Source: Methylomonas sp. ZR1 (GTDB lineage Bacteria; Pseudomonadota; Gammaproteobacteria; Methylococcales; Methylomonadaceae). From it: a DNA stretch of 64,000 bases. Shown piece by piece: positions 45,247 through 55,228 of the stretch. The notes under the pieces are model-generated. The model did not search any database. It saw only the letters and a list, made by a program, of their open reading frames with translations, and was not told the DNA's origin. The stretch lies in contig NZ_RCST01000001.1 of assembly GCF_013141865.1 (NCBI RefSeq), positions 930,001-994,000 of the forward strand. Direction: 5' to 3'. The translations under genes and the position numbers were made by a program. The first letter of the stretch is position 1. Each line of letters starts with the position of its first letter.

Positions 45247-46560
45247 ATGAGCCTTCGCTACCAGATTATCTGTCGCATCCTGCTGTCTTCGGTTTGTATT
45301 TTGGTATTGGGCGGGGCGATTGCGGTCTGGCAAGCCCGCCAAGCGGTCGAGAAGGAGGTGGATGCCTCGATTCATCTGGCCTTGCAGCTGATCACCTTGG
45401 GCATCACCGATACCCCGGTATTTCAACAAAGCGACGATTTATCCCGCTTCAGCGCCTTGCGGCAAACGCGGCATTTGAGCATTCAATTGCAAAAGCCGGA
45501 CGGACAGTTAATCCATTTCGCCGGCGAAAATCAACCGACCAATCCCGAAGAAATGCCGCCTAGTTGGTTTATCCGCTTGGTGAAGGGCGACTATCCCAAA
45601 GTCGAGCATCAGCTGAACATGCAGGACGGCAAGTTATTGACGCTGATTATTCAGGCTCAGCCGCTCGATGAAATCACTGAAGTCTGGCAGGAAAGCGTGG
45701 CGTTTTTTGCGTCGATTTCCTTGTTGACTATGTTGACTTTTCTGGCGGTCAATCTGGTATTTAATAAGTCTTTGCAATCGATTGCGGTCATCGTGGACGC
45801 CTTGCGCCTGATCGAAACCGGCCAATATCGGCAACAATTGCCGCCATTTTCCACGCAGGAATTCGATGATATTGCCAAGGCAATCAATCATATGACGGTT
45901 GAATTGGAAAAAACCCGCCAGGAAAATCGCGCATTGACACAGCATTCGCTAGCCATTCAGGAAGAAGAGCGCCAACGCCTGTCTCAGGAATTGCATGACG
46001 AATTTGGCCAATCCCTGACGGCTATCAAAGTGATGGCGGTTACGGCAGCGCATCGTAAAGCCGACGCGGCTAAAATAACCGCAACAATCGCGGAAATTTG
46101 CGATCACTTAATGACTGTGGTGCGTTCGATGATGCAGCAATTGCATCCTCTGGTCTTGACCGAATTAGGATTGAAGGCCACTTTGGAAGAGATGGTTAAT
46201 CATTGGTCGGAACGCAATGCCGACCTGCGTCTGACGATTCGTTGTAGCGACGCAGTGGATGGTTTGGATAAAAATCTGACTATTCAAGTGTTTCGGGTGA
46301 TTCAGGAGTGTTTGACTAACGTGGTGCGCCATGCACAAGCCCATAGCGTGACAATTGACTTGGATAAGCTGGATCTCCCCCAGGCATGTTTGCAACTTAA
46401 AGTGCAGGATGACGGACGCGGCTGCGATTTGCAGACTACCAGTCAAGGCTTTGGTTTGCTGGGTATAAAAGAACGTATCAAGTCGCTGGACGGCGAATTG
46501 CAGGTGTTGTCTCGCCCTGGTTCAGGTATGTTGGTTAATGCGCGAATCCCACTCGTATGA
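45247..46560 (+). CDS. Sensor histidine kinase with LapD/MoxY-type N-domain (MoxY-like)
   Basis: A 437-residue inner-membrane kinase. A first membrane helix (about 10-30) is followed by a periplasmic LapD/MoxY-type domain (about 32-150, with EVDASIHLALQLI and the tryptophan-rich PPSWFIRL). A second helix (about 152-175), HAMP, the HisKA_3 dimerisation helix with H250 in QRLSQELHDEFGQ and a HATPase domain with GRGCD and GFGLLGIKERI come next. This is the NarX/MoxY class. In methylotrophs the MoxY/MoxX pair controls methanol dehydrogenase genes, and the following gene is a matching NarL-type regulator, overlapping by 4 bp. The methanol link is inferred from the domain type, not shown here. Confidence 0.88.
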   Translation: MSLRYQIICRILLSSVCILVLGGAIAVWQARQAVEKEVDASIHLALQLITLGITDTPVFQQSDDLSRFSALRQTRHLSIQLQKPDGQLIHFAGENQPTNPEEMPPSWFIRLVKGDYPKVEHQLNMQDGKLLTLIIQAQPLDEITEVWQESVAFFASISLLTMLTFLAVNLVFNKSLQSIAVIVDALRLIETGQYRQQLPPFSTQEFDDIAKAINHMTVELEKTRQENRALTQHSLAIQEEERQRLSQELHDEFGQSLTAIKVMAVTAAHRKADAAKITATIAEICDHLMTVVRSMMQQLHPLVLTELGLKATLEEMVNHWSERNADLRLTIRCSDAVDGLDKNLTIQVFRVIQECLTNVVRHAQAHSVTIDLDKLDLPQACLQLKVQDDGRGCDLQTTSQGFGLLGIKERIKSLDGELQVLSRPGSGMLVNARIPLV

Positions 46561-47201
46561 ATAACAAGATAAAAATCGTGTTGGTGGATGACCACCTGGT
46601 GGTGCGGGCTGGTTTTAAAATGCTGTTGGCTGCCGGGGATAGTGTCGAAGTTATCGGCGAAGCCGAGCGTGGTGAACAGGCTATTCAGCTTTATCAAGAA
46701 TTACAGCCCGATATGTTGGTGATGGATTTGTCCATGCCGGGGATTGGCGGTTTGGAAACTATTCGGCGGATCATTCAGCGCGATAGTGAGGCAAGAATTT
46801 TAGTTTTTAGTGTGCATCATGAACAAGTTTATGTCAGCCGGGCATTGGCAGCCGGCGCGCAGGGCTATATCACCAAAAATAGCGCTCCCGGTATTCTTGC
46901 CGAAGCGATAGCGGCAATTATGGCTGGTCAACAGTATGTCGAGCGCGGTTTGGTCAAGGGGGGCGGTGAAGAACGCCAGCACACCGGTTATCACGCGATA
47001 ATCGCCGGTTTTTCTGCACGCGAGTTCGATGTATTTAGCTTGCTTGCCCAAGGGTTGACGGTGCATAAGATCGCCGATCAACTGTGTTTGGGTCATAAAA
47101 CCGTGGCGAACTACGCCACGCAAATCAAGAAAAAGCTCCAGGTGGACACTACCACCGAGCTTGCTCATATTGCGGTCAATTTGGGGATGACGGCGCGCTG
47201 A
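46557..47201 (+). CDS. NarL/LuxR-type response regulator (MoxX/MxaB-like)
   Basis: A 214-residue regulator with an N-terminal REC domain (VLVDDHLVVRAGF, phospho-acceptor D57 in LVMDLSMPG, Lys in ITKNSA) and a C-terminal LuxR-type helix-turn-helix (about 150-205: FSAREFDVFSLLAQGLTVHKIADQL, KTVANYATQIKKKL). It is coupled with the preceding kinase gene by an ATGA overlap, so the two form one two-component system. In gammaproteobacterial methanotrophs similar regulators (MxaB) act on methanol dehydrogenase; the targets here are unknown. Confidence 0.9.
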   Translation: MNNKIKIVLVDDHLVVRAGFKMLLAAGDSVEVIGEAERGEQAIQLYQELQPDMLVMDLSMPGIGGLETIRRIIQRDSEARILVFSVHHEQVYVSRALAAGAQGYITKNSAPGILAEAIAAIMAGQQYVERGLVKGGGEERQHTGYHAIIAGFSAREFDVFSLLAQGLTVHKIADQLCLGHKTVANYATQIKKKLQVDTTTELAHIAVNLGMTAR

Positions 47202-47265
47202 TACTGGGTTTTAGGGTGCGGTGGACTCTATGAGGCGGGGGCTTAAATAGCGAGACTGGTGTGGC

Positions 47266-47299
47266 AATCGTTCAGGCAAATAAATTCGTCTGAACGATT
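47266..47299. terminator. Possible bidirectional hairpin between convergent genes
   Basis: AATCGTTCAG and CTGAACGATT are exact inverted arms separated by 14 bases. They lie in the gap between the response regulator (plus) and the HDOD gene (minus). No strong T run is present. Confidence 0.4.
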
Positions 47300-47316
47300 A
47301 TTGAAAATTATGTTTC

Positions 47317-48147
47317 TTAATCCAGAAGGCCGTCGAGTTCAGATTTAGCCGCTAGAACATCCGGCAGTTTTTCCTTAAGAAGTTGCTCCGATAGGCCTAA
47401 AAGTGCGGTTAATTGATTGGGTAACGAGGCTAAAATCTGATTTTCATCCAAACCCTGATCTTGGTAATCGCTGATTGCATGGGCGAGGAAAACTGTGCAA
47501 GCTAACTTGTTAGGCGTCTCCGCAGCCAAAGGTTCCGCCGATTGTTCGATGGTTTCGACCAATTCGTCAGCAAATTTCCAGCGACGGCAAAGCTCCGCGC
47601 AGACTGCCGGGCTGGTATAGCCCAAGCGCCTTTTTTCAATTTCCAATCTGACGTTGCCGTTTTTCACATGCTGATCAATTTCGTTGGCTTCACGGGGACT
47701 GCCAATGTGAATGAGCAGGTTGCCCAGATTGCTGATTAGCCCGGCAGTATAGGCGATGTCGGCTGCCAGGCCCGCTTGGGCCGCGAACCATCTTGCATAA
47801 CCTGCTGTGCGAAAACTATTCCGCCAGCTTTGTTTGACATCGAAATTATCCAATTGCGGTACCACACCGACAATCCCGGATGCGATCACCAAGGTTTTCA
47901 GCTGGTTCATGCCCAGCAAGGTGATGGCTTCATCTATTGAGCCAATTTTACGGGATAAACCAAAATGCGCGGAGTTGACCAAACGCAGGATTTTTAAAAC
48001 AATCACCTGCTCTTTTTCCACGTTTTTGGCTATGTCGAGCATATCCGCGTTGGGATTGTTTAGCTGATTGATGAGGGATCTGACGACTTCGGGTACTTGC
48101 GGAATTTTGTGGATTTCATCGAACAGTTGGTTCATTTTTGTGGGCAT
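47317..48147 (-). CDS. HDOD-domain signalling protein
   Basis: A 276-residue protein made almost wholly of an HDOD domain (about 12-210; PQVPEVVRSLINQLNNPNADMLDIAKNVEKEQVIVLKILRLVNSAHFGL and AITLLGMNQLKTLVIASG). HDOD domains resemble HD hydrolases but lack the metal-binding residues and act as adaptors in signalling, often in motility and chemotaxis. It lies downstream of the haem-type chemoreceptor gene in the same direction (145-bp gap), so a joint role in behaviour is plausible. Alternative starts downstream exist (Met at residue 4 or 5). No membrane segment is seen. Confidence 0.88.
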   Translation of the reverse strand: MPTKMNQLFDEIHKIPQVPEVVRSLINQLNNPNADMLDIAKNVEKEQVIVLKILRLVNSAHFGLSRKIGSIDEAITLLGMNQLKTLVIASGIVGVVPQLDNFDVKQSWRNSFRTAGYARWFAAQAGLAADIAYTAGLISNLGNLLIHIGSPREANEIDQHVKNGNVRLEIEKRRLGYTSPAVCAELCRRWKFADELVETIEQSAEPLAAETPNKLACTVFLAHAISDYQDQGLDENQILASLPNQLTALLGLSEQLLKEKLPDVLAAKSELDGLLD

Positions 48148-48292
48148 GTCTTCATCCTTAAGCTACGAAACTGTAATTATTTTTAGAGAATTATAGCCAG
48201 CCTCGGCGAACAAACCTTATAAATTTAAACCGGTTCAGGGCCCGGCGCCGCCTGAATCCAGGTTACGCCGGGCCAAGCGGATAGCGGTTTAG

Positions 48293-50044
48293 CTAGGTCT
48301 TAAAGTTTCCAACCATGGAGCGTAACTGATTCGCCAGGTCAAGTAATTCGTGGCAGGCATCCGCCGTATTTTTCGCGCCAATCGAAGTCTCTTCGGATAC
48401 CCGGCTGATATTGCTGATGTTGCGATTGATTTCCTCGGCTACAGCGGTTTGCTCCTCGGCCGCGCTGGCTATCTGATTATTCATATCGTTAATGGTATCG
48501 ATACGTTCACTGATAGTGGTTATCGAACCTCCGGCGGATGCGGCTTGCTCTACGCTGGAGTTGGCGCGGCTTCTACCGTTTTCCATCACGGCCACGGCCT
48601 GTTTCGCGCGGTCCTGCAAGCGTTCGATGGTTTTTTGAATTTCCAAAGTGGAGTTTTGGGTGCGGCTGGCCAAGGTTCTCACTTCATCCGCTACTACCGC
48701 GAAGCCACGACCTTGCTCGCCAGCCCTCGCGGCTTCTATGGCGGCGTTCAGTGCCAGCAAATTGGTTTGCTCGGCAATACCTTGAATCACGCCTAATACC
48801 TCGCCAATACTGTTACTGTCGTTTTCCAGTTCGTGTATCACATTGGCGGCGTTTTCCACTTCAGACGCCAAGCTGTTGATGCCATGTACCGCATCTTTCA
48901 CGATGTTTTTGCCTGACGACGCTTCACGGTCGGCGATTTCGGCGGCTTCCGATGCTCTAACGGCATTTTTTGCGACTTCTTGCACCGTCGATGTCATTTG
49001 CTTCATGGCATTAGCCACCAACGTGGTTTCGTGCAATTGCCGCTCAACACCGGCTTGAGTCGATTGGGTGATATTCGCAAGCTTATGGGAAGAGCTGGCC
49101 AGTTTTTCGCTGGTGGAGCTGATCTGGTCGATGGTTTTGGCTATTTTGCGCACGAAGGTATTAAAACTCGATGCAATCCAGGCAAATTCCGACTTGCCGC
49201 TCGCATCCAGGCGAGCCCGCAGGTCGCCTTCGCCACTACCGATGTCCTGCAGTTTCAAAGCCAATGCTGTCAGCGGACCGATGATGATTTTGCTCATCGT
49301 GAAGTAGCCGGTAAAACCAATGATGATCAGTGTTATGCATAAGAAGCCGATAGCGTAGAAGGTATTATTCTTCAGCTCGGCTAGCGCCACGCTAAATGGG
49401 GTGACGATCTCAAATGCACCATGCAAGTCGCCGGCGTGGCGATTTTCCATCGGATACCCCAGTAAATCTTGGCCCTTTTCGTTATTCCAGAGACTTTGCG
49501 ATGTCTTGGGGTCGCCATGGCACAATTCGCATTGTTTGACTAATTTGACCGGGCGTAAATAGCGGACTTCCTGTTTTTCTTCGTCTACGTAGCTGAAGTC
49601 TTGGGCGGACGGGTTGCTTCTGAAAAACTCCAGCGCTTGACGCTCGATGTCATCCGCTGCGTTCCGGGGGTTTCGGGGGTTAAGAGACGGTGCTTTAAAA
49701 CGAAAGCCGTGCTCTTTGGCTTCTGCTTCGATGACATCCCAGGCATTGGCCGTCGGTACGGTGGCGATCACCAGTTCTCTGGCTTTAGAGCTACCTTTTT
49801 GTTCGACCAATTGCATGAGTTGCTCAGGCGTGTAGATGCCGGCTTCCCATTTTTTTACGACATTGTCGCGGATTGATTCGGACAAAGTGAGTAGTTGCCG
49901 CGAGGCTTTGATTTCCCGGTCAATCAGCTTTTGTTTCTCAAAGCTTGAGTAAACAACCAAGATGGCTATGCCTAAAAGTGTTAGCACCGACATGGTGATA
50001 GAAACCACCTTTACCCCTACAGAATGCCAGTTCATCATCAACAT
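48293..50044 (-). CDS. Methyl-accepting chemotaxis protein with haem-binding Tll0287-like sensor domain
   Basis: A 583-residue chemoreceptor. One membrane helix (about 10-32) is followed by a periplasmic DUF3365/Tll0287-like domain (about 40-215) that carries QCELCHGD, a covalent haem-c site (C172, C175, H176). A second helix (about 220-245), HAMP and a long cytoplasmic signalling helix follow, with the conserved hairpin tip [32 protein letters not shown]. It should sense redox state or a gas ligand and direct chemotaxis. The start at 50044 is chosen for its GGGGAG ribosome binding site; a frame reaching back to 50119 would add 25 residues without support. No che genes are nearby. Confidence 0.9.
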   Translation of the reverse strand: MLMMNWHSVGVKVVSITMSVLTLLGIAILVVYSSFEKQKLIDREIKASRQLLTLSESIRDNVVKKWEAGIYTPEQLMQLVEQKGSSKARELVIATVPTANAWDVIEAEAKEHGFRFKAPSLNPRNPRNAADDIERQALEFFRSNPSAQDFSYVDEEKQEVRYLRPVKLVKQCELCHGDPKTSQSLWNNEKGQDLLGYPMENRHAGDLHGAFEIVTPFSVALAELKNNTFYAIGFLCITLIIIGFTGYFTMSKIIIGPLTALALKLQDIGSGEGDLRARLDASGKSEFAWIASSFNTFVRKIAKTIDQISSTSEKLASSSHKLANITQSTQAGVERQLHETTLVANAMKQMTSTVQEVAKNAVRASEAAEIADREASSGKNIVKDAVHGINSLASEVENAANVIHELENDSNSIGEVLGVIQGIAEQTNLLALNAAIEAARAGEQGRGFAVVADEVRTLASRTQNSTLEIQKTIERLQDRAKQAVAVMENGRSRANSSVEQAASAGGSITTISERIDTINDMNNQIASAAEEQTAVAEEINRNISNISRVSEETSIGAKNTADACHELLDLANQLRSMVGNFKT

Positions 50045-50169
50045 CCGAAACTCCCCTAAAATACGCTTTAAATTTCTTGTATTAACTGTCTTTCCAGTAC
50101 CGCCCTGAAGACATGCCAACCGAGTATAGCTTACAATTTAGCGTCAACTATTCTAAAAACTTAACAACT

Positions 50170-50652
50170 ATGCGGAAAATCAAGGTTTTGTTTGTGTGTA
50201 TGGGTAACATCTGTCGATCGCCCACCGCAGAAGGCGTTTTCTCTCATTTAGTGTCTACAAGAAACCTGGCGGAGCGCTTTCAAATAGATTCAGCCGGTAC
50301 CCATGCCTACCATGTTGGCGATGCGCCCGATCTGCGCGCGCAAAAAGCCGCTCGCGACAGGGGGATTGAATTGAAACATCTGCGGGCGCGCAAAGTTGTG
50401 TCCGCAGATTTCGAAGCGTTCGATCACATTCTGGTCATGGACGACGAAAATCACGCCGTACTAAAAGAAGCCTGTCCGATTGATTTGAGTCATAAAATTC
50501 GCCATTTTCTCGATTATGCACCGCACTTGAATCAACGCGAAGTGCCAGACCCTTACTACGGTGGTAGTTATGGTTTTGAGCGGGTGCTGGATATGGTCGA
50601 AGAGGCATCGGCGGGATTTTTGCAGGCATTGCAACAAACGGGCGAGCTGTAA
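50170..50652 (+). CDS. Low-molecular-weight protein-tyrosine phosphatase
   Basis: A 160-residue LMW-PTP. It starts with KVLFVCMGNICRSPTAEG, in which C10 is the nucleophile and R16 the phosphate-binding Arg, and has the general-acid Asp in VPDPYYGG. It removes phosphate from tyrosine or small molecules in the cytoplasm. It is a solitary copy here, without a BY-kinase or capsule locus, so a general role is likelier than capsule control. An ATG at 50170 is preferred to one 57 bp upstream because the conserved strand begins three residues later. It is divergent from the chemoreceptor gene and 22 bp before a dienelactone-hydrolase gene. Confidence 0.93.
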   Translation: MRKIKVLFVCMGNICRSPTAEGVFSHLVSTRNLAERFQIDSAGTHAYHVGDAPDLRAQKAARDRGIELKHLRARKVVSADFEAFDHILVMDDENHAVLKEACPIDLSHKIRHFLDYAPHLNQREVPDPYYGGSYGFERVLDMVEEASAGFLQALQQTGEL

Positions 50653-50674
50653 TTAACGGGGTAGGAAAAAGCTC

Positions 50675-51394
50675 ATGGCGATAATCTCGAATACGGTCAG
50701 TTACCTGGATCGCGACACGGTGCTGGAAGGTTTTTTTGCTTACGACGATGCGATTGTCGGTCAGAGACCGGTGGTGTTGATCCATCATGCTTGGGGTGGG
50801 CGAGACCAGTTTGTGGCTGACAAGGCCTTCAAGTTGGCGGAATTGGGTTACTTGGCGTTCGCTACCGATATGTACGGCAAAGGCGTCCTAGGTAAGACGC
50901 CCGAACAAAACGCCAAATTGATGCAACCCTTCATACAAGATAGGGCGAAATTGCAACAGCGCTTACAGGCAGCACTATCCACAGTCAAGCTGATGCCTTG
51001 GGCCGACAACGCCAGGATTGCGGCGATAGGCTTTTGTTTTGGTGGTTTATGCGCGCTGGATTTGGCGCGGACCGGTGTGGATATGCGTGGAGTAGTGTCG
51101 TTTCATGGATTGCTCGGTGCGCCTGAAAATATCCCGAACCCTCAAATCAAGGCGAAGGTACTGGTGTTGCATGGCTATGACGACCCTATGGCCTCCGCTG
51201 AGCAAGTGCTTGCCTTACAAGACGAATTAACCAAGGCTGGTGCGGACTGGCAGTTGCATAGCTACGGGCATACGATGCACGCCTTTACCAACCCGGTGGC
51301 TAATAATCCTGATTTTGGTACCGTTTATCAGCCGGTTGCTGATCGCCGGTCTTGGCAGGCGATGCAAAACTTTTTGAGCGAGATTTTTGCCTGA
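50675..51394 (+). CDS. Dienelactone hydrolase family protein
   Basis: A 239-residue alpha/beta-hydrolase of the dienelactone hydrolase family. It has a Cys nucleophile, C121 in GFCFGGLCALD, an Asp in HGYDDPMAS and a His in GHTMHAFTNP, making the Cys-Asp-His triad typical of this family. Substrates of this branch are generally unknown and aromatic degradation genes are absent, so dienelactone itself is not implied. It follows the phosphatase gene by 22 bp and precedes the gyrA promoter. Confidence 0.9.
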   Translation: MAIISNTVSYLDRDTVLEGFFAYDDAIVGQRPVVLIHHAWGGRDQFVADKAFKLAELGYLAFATDMYGKGVLGKTPEQNAKLMQPFIQDRAKLQQRLQAALSTVKLMPWADNARIAAIGFCFGGLCALDLARTGVDMRGVVSFHGLLGAPENIPNPQIKAKVLVLHGYDDPMASAEQVLALQDELTKAGADWQLHSYGHTMHAFTNPVANNPDFGTVYQPVADRRSWQAMQNFLSEIFA

Positions 51395-51420
51395 CGGCAG
51401 AGGGTGGCGTTTGCTATAAT
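51391..51420 (+). promoter_or_regulatory. Likely gyrA promoter
   Basis: A perfect TATAAT at 51415-51420 with CTGACG at 51391-51396, 18 bp apart, lies 100 bp before the gyrA ATG. The promoter overlaps the end of the dienelactone hydrolase gene (stop at 51392-51394). Confidence 0.55.
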
Positions 51421-51520
51421 CGACTGCTTTATAAACCTGTTAGCCATGCTTAAATGGAATTGATGCTTCAGGCTAACCCGTCGATCGATAAGCTTTCGAC
51501 TGCACTGGAACCACGGACCC

Positions 51521-54136
51521 ATGTCAGACTTCGCTAAAGAAATTATCCCCGTCAATCTCGAAGACGAGATGAAACAATCCTACCTCGATTACGCCATGAG
51601 CGTCATCGTCGGCAGGGCACTCCCCGATGTCAGAGACGGCCTCAAGCCGGTGCACCGTCGCGTCCTTTACGCGATGAACGAGCTCGGAAACGACTGGAAC
51701 AAACCTTATAAAAAGTCGGCGCGTATCGTCGGTGACGTGATCGGTAAATACCATCCGCATGGTGATACAGCGGTTTACGACACCATGGTGCGGATGGCGC
51801 AGCCGTTTTCCTTGCGCTACATGTTAATCGATGGTCAAGGCAACTTCGGTTCGGTGGACGGTGATTCGCCGGCGGCGATGCGGTATACCGAAGTGCGAAT
51901 GGCCAAAATCGCCCATGAATTACTCGCGGACCTGGATAAGGAAACCGTGGACTTCGTTGCCAACTACGACGAATCGGAATCTGAACCCACTGTGATGCCG
52001 ACTCGGGTGCCTACTCTGTTAGTCAATGGCTCTGCCGGCATCGCGGTCGGTATGGCCACTAATATTCCTCCACATAATCTGGGTGAGATTATCAGCGCCT
52101 GCCTGGCCTTGATCGAAAACCCCGATCTGACGATTCCTGAATTAATGCAAATTGTGCCGGGACCGGATTTTCCGACCGCAGGGATCATCAATGGCGCCTC
52201 CGGTATTTTTGAAGCGTATGCCACCGGTCGTGGCCGGATTTACCTGCGTGGCCGCAGCCATTTTGAAGACATTGGCGATAGCGGTCGCCAAGCCATCATC
52301 ACCACCGAGCTACCCTATCAGGTTAACAAAGCCCGCTTGCTGGAAAAAATCGCCGAACTGGTTAAAGAAGGTAAGTTAGACGGTATATCGGGCCTGCGCG
52401 ACGAATCCGATAAGGACGGCATGCGCATGGTGATTGAACTGCGTCGTGGTGAAGTGCCGGACGTGGTGCTGAATAATCTGTACAAACAAACCCAAATGCA
52501 GACCGTATTTGGTATCAATATGGTGGCGCTGTACGACGGCCGTCCACATTTGATGAATCTGAAAGAGATTCTGGCGGCGTTTGTCGATCACCGTCGCGAG
52601 ATCGTTACCCGCAGAACCATTTATAACCTGCGCAAGGCACGGGAGAGGGCGCATATTCTGGAAGGTTTGGCGGTTGCATTGGCTAATATCGACGAGATGA
52701 TTGATCTGATCAAATCCTCGCCCAGCCCGCAAGAAGCCAAAGTCGGCCTGCTAGCGCAGACCTGGAATGCCGGTTTGGTTGCGTCCTTGCTGGATAGAGC
52801 CGATGCGGATCGTTCGCGGCCGGACGATTTGTCTATCGAATTTGGCTTGGTAGACGGCTCTTACCGCTTATCCGAAAATCAGGCGCAGGCTATTTTGGAT
52901 TTGCGTCTGCATCGCTTGACCGGCTTGGAACAAGAAAAAATCGTCAACGAATACAAGCAGCTGCTGGAACTGATCGACGAATATCTGCATATTTTGGGTA
53001 GCGATGTGCGCTTGATGGAAGTAATTCGCGAAGAGCTGGAAGAGATCAAAACTCAATACGGCGATACCCGCCGCACCGAAATCGTCCAGGATTATTCAAA
53101 TCTGTCCGCTGAAGACCTGATTACCGAAGAAGATATGGTGGTGACGATGTCGCACGAGGGTTACGTGAAAACGCAGCCGCTCAGCGATTACAAAGCTCAG
53201 CGCCGCGGCGGCCGCGGTAAGTCGGCGACTGCAACGAAGGAAAACGATTTCGTCGAAAAACTAATCATCGCTAATACTCACGATACGATTCTGTGCTTCT
53301 CTTCGGCGGGTAAAGTCTATTGGTTACGGGTGTTTAATCTGCCGGTCGCCAGCCGGGCATCGCGCGGCAAGCCGTTTGTAAATCTGTTGCCGTTGGAAGA
53401 AGGCGAGAAGATCAATGCGATGTTGCCGGTCCGTGAGTACAGTGCGGATAAATACATTTTCATGGCCACATCATCGGGTACCGTGAAGAAAACCCCGTTG
53501 CCCGAGTTCGAACGCCAGCGCAGTAACGGCAAAATCGCTATCGATCTAAACGAAAACGACACTTTAGTGGGCGTGGCGATTACCGACGGGCAGCAAAACG
53601 TGTTGTTGTTCAGCAGTGATGGCAAGGCCGTGTGCTTCAACGAAACCGATGTGCGCTCCATGGGCAGGACCGCTACCGGCGTACGCGGTATCCGTCTGCA
53701 GGAAGGCCAAAAAGTCATATCCTTAATCATCGCCAGCGAAGGCACGGTGTTGAATATCACCGAAAACGGTTACGGCAAACGCACTAAGCTGGAAGAGTTT
53801 ACCCAGCATAGGCGCGGCGGACAGGGCTTAATCGCGATCCAAACCTCCGAGAGGAATGGTGCGGTAGTCGGCGCGGTATTGGTTAACGATACTGACGAGA
53901 TCATGTTGATCACTGACGGCGGTACGCTGGTGCGGACACGGGTTAAGGAAATTTCCATCGTCGGCAGAAATACTCAAGGTGTTACCGTCATTCGTCTGGA
54001 TAAGGGCGAAAGAGTCGTTGGCGTTGATTGTATCGATGGTCTGGGCGATGAAGACGATGTGGACGGCGATATCGACGAAAATGATGTTGATGTGGTGGAA
54101 ACAGACAGCGCCGAACAAGGCGGAGAAGAGGAGTAA
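51521..54136 (+). CDS. gyrA: DNA gyrase subunit A
   Basis: An 871-residue type II topoisomerase subunit. The breakage-reunion domain (about 30-490) holds the catalytic Tyr at 122 in [10 protein letters not shown]. The C-terminal beta-pinwheel (about 505-840) has the GyrA box QRRGGRGK. With GyrB it introduces negative supercoils. In the quinolone-resistance region the residue at position 83 is Thr ([10 protein letters not shown]) where E. coli has Ser; Asp87 is kept. The last 25 residues are very acidic ([19 protein letters not shown]), longer than the usual tail. It is followed 2 bp later by serC, an arrangement common in gammaproteobacteria. Confidence 0.98.
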   Translation: MSDFAKEIIPVNLEDEMKQSYLDYAMSVIVGRALPDVRDGLKPVHRRVLYAMNELGNDWNKPYKKSARIVGDVIGKYHPHGDTAVYDTMVRMAQPFSLRYMLIDGQGNFGSVDGDSPAAMRYTEVRMAKIAHELLADLDKETVDFVANYDESESEPTVMPTRVPTLLVNGSAGIAVGMATNIPPHNLGEIISACLALIENPDLTIPELMQIVPGPDFPTAGIINGASGIFEAYATGRGRIYLRGRSHFEDIGDSGRQAIITTELPYQVNKARLLEKIAELVKEGKLDGISGLRDESDKDGMRMVIELRRGEVPDVVLNNLYKQTQMQTVFGINMVALYDGRPHLMNLKEILAAFVDHRREIVTRRTIYNLRKARERAHILEGLAVALANIDEMIDLIKSSPSPQEAKVGLLAQTWNAGLVASLLDRADADRSRPDDLSIEFGLVDGSYRLSENQAQAILDLRLHRLTGLEQEKIVNEYKQLLELIDEYLHILGSDVRLMEVIREELEEIKTQYGDTRRTEIVQDYSNLSAEDLITEEDMVVTMSHEGYVKTQPLSDYKAQRRGGRGKSATATKENDFVEKLIIANTHDTILCFSSAGKVYWLRVFNLPVASRASRGKPFVNLLPLEEGEKINAMLPVREYSADKYIFMATSSGTVKKTPLPEFERQRSNGKIAIDLNENDTLVGVAITDGQQNVLLFSSDGKAVCFNETDVRSMGRTATGVRGIRLQEGQKVISLIIASEGTVLNITENGYGKRTKLEEFTQHRRGGQGLIAIQTSERNGAVVGAVLVNDTDEIMLITDGGTLVRTRVKEISIVGRNTQGVTVIRLDKGERVVGVDCIDGLGDEDDVDGDIDENDVDVVETDSAEQGGEEE

Positions 54137-54138
54137 CG

Positions 54139-55218
54139 ATGGCAAGGATTTACAACTTTAGCGCCGGTCCGTCCATGTTGCCGGAATCGGTACTGGTGCA
54201 AGCTCAACAAGAGATGTTGAATTGGCAAGATAGCGGCATGTCGGTGATGGAAATGAGCCACCGCGGTAAGCATTTCATGGCCATCGCCGAAGCGATGAAA
54301 AATGATTTGATCGAATTGCTCGCCATTCCGGCCAACTACAAGGTCCTGTTTCTGCAAGGCGGTGCCAGCGCGCAATTTGCAATGATCCCGCAAAACATTC
54401 TGAACGGCAAAACCAAGGCCAGTTACGTGAACACTGGAGCCTGGTCTACCAGTGCTATCAAAGAAGCCGGTAAATATTGCGAAGTACAGCTTGCTGCCAC
54501 CTCGGAAGCCGAAAAATTTACTACTATTCCAGCGCTCGATACCTGGAATATCGATAAAGACGCCGCTTATCTGCACTACACCTCTAACGAAACCATTCAC
54601 GGCGTGGAATTTTCCGAAGTTCCCGACGCAGGGGATTTGCCCTTAGTGTGCGATATGTCTTCGAACATTTTGTCGCGTCCGGTCGATGTCAGTCGCTACG
54701 GCATTATTTATGCGGGTACTCAGAAAAATATGGGGCCTTCCGGCGTGACCGTGGTTATCGTTCGCGATGATTTAGTCGGCTTGGCACCAAAAACCGTGCC
54801 GGCTGTGTTCGACTACCAGCAACAGGCAAAAGCCGACTCCATGTTGAATACGCCTGCCACCTATAACTGGTATCTGTTGGGGTTGGTGTTGCAATGGCTG
54901 AAACAGCAAGGGGGTATCGCGGCCATTGAGCAGCATAATATTCGTAAAGCCGGCAAGCTTTACCAAGTTATCGATGAATCCAGCCTTTACAGCAATCCGG
55001 TGGTGAAAGACTACCGCTCCCGAATGAACGTGCCCTTCGTGTTGGCGGATGCGGCGCTGGATAAAGAGTTTTTGGTCTTGGCCGAGAAAAACGGCCTTAG
55101 CACGCTCGCAGGCCACCGTTCCGTCGGTGGCATGCGCGCCAGTATTTACAATGCTATGCCGGAAGCCGGGGTCGATGCCTTGATCGATTTCATGGCCGAG
55201 TTCGAACGTACTCACTAA
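54139..55218 (+). CDS. serC: Phosphoserine aminotransferase
   Basis: A 359-residue PLP aminotransferase of fold type I. It opens with IYNFSAGPSMLPESVL, and has the Schiff-base Lys at 196 in GTQKNMGPSG and the SRYGIIYAG strand before it. It makes phosphoserine from 3-phosphohydroxypyruvate, and also serves pyridoxal synthesis. It begins 2 bp after gyrA and continues into pheA after 10 bp, heading the aromatic amino acid block. Confidence 0.97.
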   Translation: MARIYNFSAGPSMLPESVLVQAQQEMLNWQDSGMSVMEMSHRGKHFMAIAEAMKNDLIELLAIPANYKVLFLQGGASAQFAMIPQNILNGKTKASYVNTGAWSTSAIKEAGKYCEVQLAATSEAEKFTTIPALDTWNIDKDAAYLHYTSNETIHGVEFSEVPDAGDLPLVCDMSSNILSRPVDVSRYGIIYAGTQKNMGPSGVTVVIVRDDLVGLAPKTVPAVFDYQQQAKADSMLNTPATYNWYLLGLVLQWLKQQGGIAAIEQHNIRKAGKLYQVIDESSLYSNPVVKDYRSRMNVPFVLADAALDKEFLVLAEKNGLSTLAGHRSVGGMRASIYNAMPEAGVDALIDFMAEFERTH

Positions 55219-55228
55219 GCAATCCAAA

